Positions 54,966 to 64,000 of a DNA stretch of 64,000 bases are shown here, one piece after another. Under the pieces are notes generated by a model that was not told the origin of the DNA, did no database searches, and saw only the letters and a program-made list of their open reading frames with translations. Positions within the stretch are counted from its first letter, which is position 1; each line of letters opens with the position of its first letter. A program made the position numbers and the translations under genes. Origin of the DNA: Gambelia wislizenii (taxonomy: Eukaryota; Chordata; Lepidosauria; Squamata; Crotaphytidae); the NCBI GenBank assembly GCA_030847615.1, contig JAUMIR010000004.1:73811001-73875000 (forward strand), read 5' to 3'.

Positions 54966-57734
54966 TCTCCAGTCCTCCCTGACCATTTTCCCAATGCTGA
55001 TGCTGCTAAAAAGCTTCCAATTAGACAGAGAGCAAGGAGGAAAAGAGGGGTTGAAGGCCATAAAGGACTTTGTAAAAGGAGCTTCTTTGTCAGAGGCTTT
55101 ATTAACTAAGCCTGTAAATGTGGGTGTAGAAGCATGGCAGATTGGTTGTAGTTCTCCAAGGACCCATGGAGAGCCGATATATCCCTCCATCCTGTGGCAT
55201 TGCCCACACCTGACACAGCAGGAAATCATACTTTCTGAAGCTGACTTTCATCTGGACAAGGGAAACCTTTACATATAAGATATTTACTATATATTAGAAT
55301 CTAAGAATTTTAGTGTGAGAAGGGATCTTGATGGTCATCTACAGCAAATCTTAACTCTATGCAGGAATCTTGCTAGTACAATACCCTAGTCAGATGATCT
55401 TCTACCTGCTGACACCCCCCACCCACCCAACAGAGTTGCAGATCAACCAAAGATGGGTTACACCAAAATCGCTACTATCACAAATGGCTCTGATTCCTCA
55501 GCCTTTCTCATTCTTTTTACCCTGGTGAAACTCTTGAAACAATTTTCAGGTCTCAGGGAACCCCTGCTTAAAAATTATTATATCTACAGCTTAAAAAAAA
55601 AAAGTTTACTTTTTTCAATCTCTGTATCTCACGGAACCCCTAGCAACCTCTTGTGGAACCCTAGGGTTCCAGGGAACCCTGGTTGAGAAACCCTGCTCTA
55701 AGGGATATTTAAATTACAAAAATTGAGGAGGTGGGGGTCAACAGAGGGCAGAAAAGGAAACAATGAAGGGGGATTCAAAGGAAGAGTAGCAACAATTAAA
55801 AGTAAAGTACCTATTGTAGGTTATAGTTAAATGTGGCTTCCCTGTCTCAAAAGGTTAAATACTATCACTAGGTAAGAAAGCAAGTGAGGGTAGCAGACTG
55901 TTGCCATTCAGGCCAACCTAACATTTGCTTCCATTCCATAAAGAGAGACTATTCTTGTTCCCATGGCTGTCTACACATAAGCACAAATCAGGATCTCAAT
56001 GAGAAAACTGACTTCATCACCATAGTTGTAATTCCCATTTGGAAGCCAGGCCCTCAGTTCAGCTTACTGCCAAACCATTGGCAGAGATTGCACCATCTTC
56101 TTCCACACAAGTAGCACCATGCTGTGATACCCACTGAGTAAATAACGGCACTTGGAATGGTGCCAGCCCACAGTTTCAAAAATATTCATATATCTTCCAA
56201 CTGTGTGGGAATATATCACAGTGAAGTGGCTCCTACACTATCAGGATCTGTGCAAAAGGAGGCCTAGAGCAAAACTGTAGCAGTGTGTACCTTCCCACCC
56301 ATACATAGCCTGCAGTCTCCCCTTCTCTACCAAACAACTCAGCATCATCTGGAGCCATCAAGAAAACTCTCACTTTCACAGGTTTCCAATTAGGCTCCAT
56401 GCAAAACCATGCTCCTTGAAAGGTAAAAGAAAATATTCCTGGAGGCAAAAGCAAAACGCTGAAGGCCTAGAAGAAAGCTGAAGGCTGGGGGGGGGGGGGT
56501 TAAAAAGATTCTGGCCTACAGAAAACATTCACATTGGGTCTCTGAAGATGTGGAATGCCTCATTACATGCAACCACATAATCTCAGCTGGCCAAGGTCGG
56601 AAAGTGTGACAGTGAAAGAGAGGACACACAAAAGAGTAATGGCAAAGAGCAGGAGGCTCATAAAAGCCTGTGGCATGCGTGACTTTAGTCTGTTGAGTTA
56701 TTTTGCTGTGCCCTCAAATGCACTGAGTATATAGCTAGCAGCAATAAAACCAAAGTGAGATCATTTCAGTGTCTGCAGGGGATTGAGGAAAATACAAGTG
56801 GAAGAGAGGAAAACAGAGTTGATGGCCAGAACACTGGTTTAAAAAAAAGGCATAGGCAGACCAATGACTAGGCAACCTTGCTAACATACTGAGGGCTCAT
56901 CCCTGTCTGCTGCTGCTCAGCTAGGAGTTCCTAATATTCATCATGGGGCAAGTCAATATTGGGTCTGACTAGAGCTGGGAAGCAACAGATTACAAATCAT
57001 ACTGTCACTTGCAACAAGTTACTTTGTGTGTGGGGCGGTTTGCAACGAGAGTGCAACGAAGTCATCTTTCAATAGTAATATAATGGAAATGTTGTTACCT
57101 CCCCCCCCACCTTTCGGTGAATATTTATTTTAATACTTGCATATAGTTTGCTGCCTTGGCAGTACCTGATCCTGAGGGAAAGCATATAAATATTTAAATT
57201 TTAAAAAATCTCATATGGAAAAGCTGCCAAGAAGAGGCTGTTTCCAGAGAGGAAATACAAGAGCCATAATATGCCAGTTGGCCTTCAGCTACTTCTTATC
57301 CCCTACTACTCCTTGCATCATTTTTAAGCTCTCTTCTGCTCACTTGCCATTCCTTCTACCCCTGACTTTTCTCCAGTGTAAAAGTCTACTGAAATTCCAT
57401 TGCCTGGGGGCCACAAATACTTGGGCCTGAATATGGATCAGTCTGGAACTGATGGGTCAGTAACTACAGTAGAAGGTGGGGAAAAAGATGGCAGGAATGT
57501 GGACAAAGTTCAATTTTCAATTCTGGCTCACATGGATCCTTACTTGTGGGGAAATAGGGAAGCCTTGAACTTGTTTTGTTACTCAGGGTGGGGGTGGCGG
57601 TGGAGAAGCTTAAGCTAAGGATCCATGATGCTCTTATTATGGCTCAGGGCCTCCATGTAAAGGGGAGGGCTCTAAAGACTCTAAATATGAGCCTGTTTGC
57701 ATTTTGAGATAATCAGTGGAAGGATTTCTCTCAG
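54966..57734. other. Intron; one probable hAT MITE near 55490-55697
   Basis: The stretch ending ggttgagaaaccctgctcta resembles the standard hAT end in which the complement reads cagggtttctcaacc. The left end is uncertain. A run of G lies at about 56489-56500. No gene was recognised. Confidence 0.45.
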
Positions 57735-58095
57735 TCCCACCCTTATAGGCACATCTGGTGAGAACACAAGAGAGGGCCTTGTCTGTAGCTACTACTAGTC
57801 TGTGGAACCCCTGCCCACAAGAGTCAAGGTCGTTTGTCTGTCTGCCCACCTTCTACCAGCAGGCAGAGAGCTTTTTATTCAGACCATGCATTGGCAATAC
57901 AGAAGAATATTCTAATGGTGTGGTAGTGGTATTCCCTTCTCCTTTCTTGGTTTGATCATTATCATTTACTTACTGTAATTATCTTCTGATCTGCTACTTT
58001 TTAAAATGTTGGTTTTAGCTGAATTTTGTTTTAACTTGTGTTGTAATCTGCCTTGGATAATAGAAGAAAGACAGGACATAAGTAAAATAAGGAAG
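57735..58095 (+). repeat. L2-type LINE 3' end
   Basis: It translates as RTQERALSVATTSLWNPCPQ, the last ORF2 block of L2-type LINEs. An AT-rich 3' UTR follows, ending ttgtaatctgccttggataa and an A-rich tail. Confidence 0.6.
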
Positions 58096-58426
58096 AGGAT
58101 AGGGGAAATAGAACTCTAACCAAACTTTATGAGAGAAGATTCTCTGATAAAGACTCTCTGAGGGGTGGATTGGCAGGGAAGAAGGAAGGGGGTTAAAGGT
58201 TGTTGGAGTGGACTGTGAGGTTTTGGGGGGTTGACAGAGGGGTGGATTGGAAGGAAAGAAGGAAAGGGGTGGAAGGTTGCTGAAGCAGACAGTGGGACCT
58301 TTGAGAGGTGGTGAAAAGGCTGGACTGGAAAGGAAAAGGGGAGGGGTGGAAGGTTGTTGGAGTAAGAGGAAAGGGGGTTGAGGGTCGTGGAAGGGGAGTG
58401 AGGTAGGAAGAAGAAAAGGTAGGTGA
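58096..58426. other. Purine-rich tandem-like stretch
   Basis: A loosely repeated unit (gaggggtggattgg, aaggaagggg, gaaggttgttggagt) occurs three times within about 300 bp. Frames through it are artefacts. Confidence 0.55.
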
Positions 58427-58711
58427 AGAGCTCGAATTGGAGCAAAGAGCGCAAGGTGAAGGCAGGTGAGTCCAGTCTCGCCTTCTCTTCTCCCCGACTG
58501 GCTCTGGAGGCTGAGAGGACTTGGTGGGGTGCAGAACGGCTGGGCTGCCGGGATCCAGCCACCGCCTCGCTTGCTCACCTCTCCAAGACTGCTCCTGGCT
58601 GTTCTGTGTCCCACCAAGTCTGTTCAGCTTCCAGAGCCAGTTGGGGAGAAGAGAAGGCGGGACTGGACTTGCCTGCCTTTGTCTCGCACTCTTTGCTCCA
58701 ATCTGAGCTCT
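58427..58711. repeat. Large GC-rich palindrome
   Basis: The arms 58427-58540 and 58598-58711 are inverse copies. The left has gaattggagcaaagagcgca and tcgccttctcttctccccga, and their complements sit on the right. The spacer is about 57 bp. The arms differ at about one position in nine. Overlapping ORFs on both strands arise from the palindrome. Confidence 0.9.
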
Positions 58712-58736
58712 CCGCCACCACCGAAGCACCTTGGAG

Positions 58737-58970
58737 GAGGAGGGAGGAAGGGGGGGCTTCAGGTTTCCACAGGTTTCCCTCCCTTATTTTTCTCTCCCCC
58801 TCCCTCCCTCAGTTGGGAAGAAGAGAGCCGTGGTCGGGCAGGGTGGCTCTCGCCTGGGTGTCCTTTTTGCTGCCGCCGCGGAGGAGTAAGAGGAAGAAAG
58901 GGGGGCTTGAGGTTTCCACTGGTTTACCTCCCTTCTCCCCCCCCCCACCATTGGGAAGAATGTTTTCAGT
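58737..58970 (+). repeat. Imperfect direct duplication, about 155-bp period
   Basis: The block aggaagggggggcttcaggt, ttccacaggtttccctccct recurs as agaaaggggggcttgaggtt, tccactggtttacctccctt. It continues the GC-rich complex next to the palindrome. Confidence 0.65.
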
Positions 58971-59149
58971 GGTGGTGCCAGGCAGCCTGAGGCCTGACAA
59001 GTGGCCAAGAAGGCAAGGCAAGGCGAGCCGAGCAGTGCCAGATCTGGGGCAGACAGAGAGAAGGAGGCATGGCTGGGCTGGGGGCCGGGGAGCCGAGCAG
59101 GATGTAGTGGGAATGACGGGGGCAGTGGTCACTTTGGGTGCTACAGTGC

Positions 59150-59872
59150 GCCTCCCAGCCGGCCCTGCCAAGGGGGAGTAGGTGTCCAGAAAGCAACTAG
59201 GTACCAGCAAAGTATAAACAGCACTGGTCTGGGAAGGCAGCCGACTGTTAATTAGCTCACAGGAATGCAAACACAGTCAAAGATTTAGTCCAGTAACACA
59301 GTTCAATAGGGCCAGAGGCTTACGGCAATCAGTCAGCATGGTCCAAAGAAGTCCATAGGTCAACAGGAGCAGGCAGCAGAATAGTCAGGGACAGTCCAAG
59401 GTCTAAACATGAGTCAGAGTAACAGAAGTCAAGATAATCAGAATCCAGGCACTGAAGTCAGTAGGAAGCTTTCACCAGAAAGATCAGTAGATCTCTGATA
59501 AAGCCTCCATCACCTCCCCCAGTATATATAAAGCAATTAAGGCTTTGTCAGGTGTTTCTTAATGAGCAGGTTCTTCTCATAAAGTCTCAGAGACTTCCTT
59601 TGAGTTTCTTTGTGAGCTCGCTATTGGGTATATGATGGTGGAGGTAAGTCCCTCTCTTCTTCTTCATCCTTATCTGAATGGGCAGGACTCTCTGCTGGGA
59701 CTGATGCCAACCCACTTGGACCAGGCTCTTCCTCTGCTCGAGCCTCTAGGCTGGCACAGTTCCCTGTTGGTCAGGTGTCGATAAACCTGTGCCAGGTCCC
59801 TAGGGCCGTTCCCTGCCATGTCCTCCTCCTCCTCTGATTCCATACCCTCATCAGGCGCACAGGGCATGACAC
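59150..59872 (-). mobile_element. Possible LTR-retrotransposon LTR (Gypsy-like wording)
   Basis: The minus-strand reading shows a promoter-like ctttatatatactggggg. It then has repeated gactctgactc-type phrases (ttctgttactctgactcatg, cttggactgtccctgacta) that are typical of some vertebrate Gypsy LTRs. No paired LTR, primer-binding site or pol gene was found, so this would be a solo or partial LTR. The borders are approximate. Confidence 0.35.
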
Positions 59873-59901
59873 GAGGAGGAGGAGGAGGAGGAGGAGGAGG
59901 A
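59873..59901. repeat. (GAG)n trinucleotide run
   Basis: About nine GAG/GGA units. The polyproline and polyserine frames seen here are artefacts of the run. Confidence 0.92.
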
Positions 59902-59944
59902 AGCACCACCTCTTGCCACTTGTTCCCTGGGGGTGGGGAGCCGA

Positions 59945-60043
59945 AGGCCGCTTGTTGGGGGGGGGGCGAAGGTTTTTCGCATTTTTTTCAATTTCGCGAT
60001 GGTGCTCCACCCATAACCCCCCACAAATAGGAAGGGACGACTG
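59945..60043. mobile_element. Tigger/pogo-like right end
   Basis: The complement of the right end reads CAGTCGTCCCTTCCTATTTG, with atcgcgaaattg further in. TA follows at 60044-60045. No left end was identified. It belongs to the same group as 6109-6909 and 50478-51099. Confidence 0.62.
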
Positions 60044-60045
60044 TA

Positions 60046-60460
60046 CTTCATCTATTAAAGTTATCAGCCTGCAATAATGTTAATATATTTTAGTCTACAT
60101 CACATAGTCCAGTCCAGGGCTTCCATACACCGCTATCTATGCACAGCTACTTAAAGGCTGCATAAAGGACTAGACAAGATGTTTGCCATGTGACTGTAGG
60201 TTTGATTTTTTTTATTTCTTTCAGAAATATCACCTAAAGGTAGAGAAGTGGGGATCTAGATGAGTTTTGCAGTCTGCAGGGAGGTGGATTCATCTTCACC
60301 CCACCCCCACTTTGTTCTTATGCAGAAAATTATTCCCCCAAGCTGTTATTTGTCTGTTAAAGGTGCAACCTTGGGGGCAAATAGTATTTTGAAGAGATTT
60401 TTAGCAAGAAAATGTTGCAGGGGAAGGGGCAAATCCCTCTTTCCATGTACTGTAAGTATG
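60046..60460. other. Intron, no feature recognised
   Basis: No gene or repeat was found up to the hAT insertion site. Confidence 0.45.
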
Positions 60461-60957
60461 ATCTAGAGCAGTGATTCCCAAAGTGGGCCCTACCGCCCGC
60501 TGGTGGGCGCTGCAGCAATCCAGGGGGGCGGTGATGGCCACAGGTGCATTTGGGGGCAATGAATAACTGTAAGGGGGTGGTAAAAGCATAAAAGAAAGAA
60601 GAGAAGATTTAGAAAAATTGATTTATGAATTCTGCTCATAATGCTTAATTTTTCTTTGAACAACGTACTGGATGCTGGCTCGGTTCCTGCATACTCCCTC
60701 ACTTGCATTGAGGTATGTGCAATCGCGCACTGCTACTGTTCATGTAGTGCCACTGAATTGCCACTCCAAAACACGTGAGCATGACGAGCATTGCTGCAGG
60801 CAACTGCCACTCGTGCGATTGGTCGATCACAAGGCCAAAGCCTGGAATGGTAGTGGTAGTACTGGCTACTGGCAGTACTACCAGCAGATTTTTGGAGCAC
60901 GCTATGAATCAGTGGATTTCCCATAATTATTATGGGAAAATTACAGCGTAATATAAA

Positions 60958-61306
60958 TCTGAGGACTTTTTCAGATGGAGAAATACACCGCAAGAAGGGT
61001 TGTCCCTCTTGTGACACTGCTGTGCAGCGGGGGGGCGGGCGTTTCATAGGACACCGTCCCCCTGCTGATTCTGTTCCAGTACAGACTGCAGCTCCAGTGT
61101 CATATTTGGCTGTTTCTTAATCACAGAAGTTGACCATGATTAAGAAACGGCCAAATATGACACTGGAGCTGCGATCTGTACCAGAACAGAATCAGCAAGA
61201 GGATGGCGTCATATGAAACGCCCCCCCCTGCCACGCAGCAGCTTCACAAGTAGGACAACCCTTCTTGCGGTGCATTTCTCCGTCCAAAAAAGTCCTAAGT
61301 TAGATT
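60958..61306. repeat. 350-bp palindrome inside the hAT element
   Basis: The arms 60958-61123 and 61137-61306 are inverse copies about 166-170 bp long around a 13-bp spacer. Shared landmarks are caccgcaagaagggttgtcc, gctccagtgtcatatttggc and ttcttaatca, with their complements on the right. Several C/T and G/A differences show the arms have drifted. It ends about 230 bp before the transposase ATG. Confidence 0.92.
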
Positions 61307-61533
61307 GTTGTGATATTGTGACAAGTTAAAGTTAACTAACAAATAGTGCAACTATAATTGGTGAATATTATTTATTTATTTTGTAATAATTATATGCGCT
61401 TTCCAATTAATAATATCATGTTTATTTCATTAGTATTTATTTTAGTTTGTTTTTTACAAAAATATTTCAAAAAATTACAAAAAAAATAATTAAAACTACC
61501 TCCATAAAAAATTTATTTTTTCTACAGATAATA

Positions 61534-63310
61534 ATGGCTCAACCAAAGAAAAAATGTAGACAATATAATATTGAATATTTGAAATATGGCTTTATTGAGT
61601 CGCTTGTAAACAATACATTACCAATGTGCCTGATTTGGCAGAATGTTTTCTCAAATGAAGCTATGAAGCCTTCCAGACTACAAGAACATTTGACTAAAAT
61701 TCATGGTGATAAAAAAGATAAGGATTTATCTTATTTTCGAACACTAAAAGAAAAATTTATCAAACATCTGACATTGGCAAAACTCTTTTCAACCGCAACC
61801 ACACAAGATGGTGATGGCTTGCTTGCTTCTTACAATATTTTGTTAATGATTGCCAAATTGGGAAAACCTCATACTATTGGTGAAGCACTAATTATACCAG
61901 CTATAAGTGAAGTAATACGTACTGTGCTACATAAGCGAGCATCTGATATTATCAAGGAAATTTCATTGAGCAATAATACAGTGCAAAGAAGAATTGATGA
62001 AATGGCTCAAGATGTTGAAGATTCATTGTGTGGCTATTTAAAAACTTCTCGGTTTCCTATTCAACTTGATGAGTCAACTTTGTTAGGAAATGAAGCTTTA
62101 CTTTTAGCATACGTACGATTCACAAAGGAAGAACAAATTTGCCAAGAATTATTATTTGCTAAATATTTGCAAACTGATACTAAAGGAAAATCAATATTTC
62201 ATGCATTGGATGAGTTTTTTTAAAGAAAAAGAAATACCTCTGAGACATATCTTATCAGTAGCCACAGATGGTGCTCCATTGATGGTAGGGCGCTACAGGG
62301 GTTTTCTTGCATATTTAAAAAAGGAGGTGCCGAATGCATTCACAGTACACTGTGTCATCCATCGTCAATATCTAGTTGCCAAAAATTTAAGTGCACGCCT
62401 ACATTATTCATTACAATATGTAATTAAAGCTATCAACACAATCAGAAGCAAATCATTGAATGACAGATTATTTAAACAGATTTGTATTGAAAATGATGAA
62501 GCATTTAATCATTTGCTGCTTCATACAGAAGTTCGTTGGTTGTCAAAGGGTGCCTGTTTAGATAGGTTTTATAAGCTGTTTAACTCAGTGCTGGAGTTCT
62601 TGAAAGATAAAAATGATGGTTAATGATCCAATTTAATTCAATCCAAAAGTGACGTCGCTTACTTGACCGACTTGTTTCAAAAATTTAATGAAAGCAATCT
62701 TCAGCTTCAAGGTGATGAACTGAATTTAATAAAAACAAAATCTGTTATTTCTGCATTTGTGACAAAACTTCTTCTGTACAAACAAAATTTTGGATGAGGG
62801 GAATTCAGCCAGTTCCCAAATTTATCAGGAGCAGAAGAAAAAAAAAAGATGAAGACATACTTTCATTGTGAACACTTGGATGCTCTCCATTCAGATTTTA
62901 ATCAACGATTTGATGATATTTTGAAAATGAGCATACCTGATTGGATTTTGGATCCTTTTTCAAGTGCAAATACAGAAGAATCTCCACAGTTACAAGAAGA
63001 ACTGATGGAAGTAACTACAAATAATGAATTGAAATTTAAATTCAAAAGCGGCTACCAACAATTCTGGCTGCAAAAGGAGATCCCTACGGCTTATCCTGAA
63101 ATATGGGCTGTAATTCAAAAGTTCTTAATTGCATTTCCTTCATCATATTTAGTGGAACGTGGATTCAGTGCGATAACCAATTTATTAACAACAACAACAA
63201 AAAAAAGGAACCGATTGCAAATAGTCAATCACGGTCATTTACTGCTGACGAAAATAGAGCTGAGGATTACTAAATTGGTAGCAGCATACCAAGTTCATCC
63301 TTTTCATTAA
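61534..63310 (+). pseudogene. hAT transposase (ZBED5/SCAND3-like), frameshifted with stops
   Basis: The ATG at 61534 reads MAQPKKKCRQYNIEYLKYGF. The BED-like finger is PMCLIWQNVFSNEAMKPSRL then QEHLTKIHGD, with the second Cys replaced by Trp. The catalytic core keeps FPIQLDESTLLGNEALL (first Asp) and LSVATDGAPLMVGRYRGF (second Asp). The C-terminal hAT dimerisation region is YPEIWAVIQKFLIAFPSSYL then VERGFSAITNLL. An extra T in the T7 run at about 62215-62221 shifts the frame, and three stops follow (62621, 62624 and near 62796). Otherwise it is collinear over about 590 codons. Confidence 0.92.
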
Positions 63311-63573
63311 GATGATTTTGAATGTTTTAACTTTTTTGTATTACCTTTCTATTCTGAGTTCAATAAATAGTTTCATAATTTTAAACTTCAATGTTTCTAA
63401 TTTACACCTTTCTTTAATGTATTTTACGAAAAAGATAGGAACATTAATACATAGATCCTTCTGTTTAATTGCTATTAAAAAATTTAAAAAATTAATTTCC
63501 AGGGGGCGCTGAATAATATTTTTTCTGTAAAGGGGCAGTAGGGCAAATAAGTTTGGGAACCACTGATCTAGAG

Positions 63574-64000
63574 TGAAGATCCTGTGGCTGCTAATTCTAA
63601 ATTGAAACAAACTTCACATGACAAGGGCTGGTTTCAGCAGATTCCATATCAATACTCGAGGAACATGTAAAAAGGAACACCATCATCATTGCCATCCATT
63701 TCTATACTGCTTCCTAAATCTAAGAGCATCTCAAAGATGTGAATATATCTCAGACATAGGCAGCTACACAGACTCAGACCATTTATACACTGAGGTTATT
63801 ATTATCTATACTTACTGTCAGTGGACTTCTCAAGGTATGACGTATTTTCTTATACTCCATCCCTATCTTGCTGGGGATTAAACCTGGGGCTGCCTGCATG
63901 TAAAAGCATAGACCATACCATTCTTCTATTTCCTCTCCCCAAATTCCTCCAGTGAGCATTTGCATTTGCCCTGCTTTTCAATCCATTCCTACATCCCGGT
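63574..64000. other. Flank of the hAT insertion, no feature recognised
   Basis: No upstream ATP2B4 exon or repeat is recognisable before the window ends. Confidence 0.45.

Larger units (their letters stand above)
60469..63565 (+). mobile_element. hAT transposon, both ends present, transposase broken
   Basis: The insert is 3,097 bp and is flanked by a perfect 8-bp duplication, atctagag (60461-60468, 63566-63573). The ends CAGTGATTCCCAAAGT and the complement of the right end, CAGTGGTTCCCAAACT, are inverted. A large palindrome lies between the left end and the transposase. The transposase type and the nTCTAGAn target suggest the Charlie/Buster side of the hAT superfamily. Confidence 0.94.

Noticed and set aside
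58015..59270. Long ORFs on both strands (up to about 250 residues) as possible genes
   Set aside because: They coincide with the GC-rich palindrome and duplications, overlap each other on both strands, and show no domain.
59670..60051. Polyproline and polyserine ORFs
   Set aside because: They are frames through the (GAG)n run and the Tigger-like end.
34297..64000. The ATP2B4 exon carrying the start codon
   Set aside because: No minus-strand reading resembling the conserved N-terminus of the pump was found, so the exon is presumed to lie beyond the window.

Overview
This is an intron-rich vertebrate nuclear segment, almost certainly from a squamate reptile (lizard or snake). The lineage call rests on the repeats: RTE-BovB and CR1 and L2 LINEs, Penelope-like elements, a tRNA-derived SINE with the Sauria-type 3' end, two SINEs with 5S-rRNA-derived heads, a DIRS-type tyrosine-recombinase retrotransposon, and many pogo/Tigger-like, hAT and Harbinger-like DNA elements.

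The only host gene I can support is on the minus strand: four consecutive internal exons of a plasma-membrane Ca2+-ATPase (34099-34296, 16371-16628, 8927-9052, 5305-5430). All have consensus GT/AG borders and matching codon phases. Together they encode the first two membrane helices, the actuator domain with its TGES loop, and the start of the large cytosolic linker. Diagnostic residues fit ATP2B4 best. The exon with the start codon lies beyond position 64000 and the catalytic-loop exons lie before position 1. Positions 34297-64000 are therefore probably an upstream intron, and 1-5304 a downstream one.

Layout: 1-5304 intron with a small Tigger-like element. 5431-8926 intron holding the 5' portion of a CR1 LINE (ORF1 and endonuclease), split by a Tigger-like transposon whose core is an array of hairpin-forming repeats. 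9053-16370 intron filled largely by a 5.7-kb DIRS element with gag, RT-RNase H and tyrosine-recombinase remnants, inverted terminal repeats and an internal complementary region. 16629-34098 intron with SINEs, a nest of Penelope and CR1 inside BovB, hAT MITEs, L2 tails and a Penelope-like element with inverted ends. 34297-64000 carries a second gag-like fragment, a Harbinger-like foldback inside another repeat, a LINE with a long intact ORF and an exact target-site duplication, an L2 fragment, large palindromes, and a complete-ended hAT transposon with a broken transposase and a 350-bp internal palindrome.

Apart from the ATPase exons, every substantial coding stretch is a mobile-element gene. 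Nearly all are decayed. The exceptions are the LINE ORF at 45361-48498 and, close behind, the CR1 RT at 20818-22339, which has one stop codon. No CRISPR array, operon, tRNA gene or functional rRNA gene was seen.
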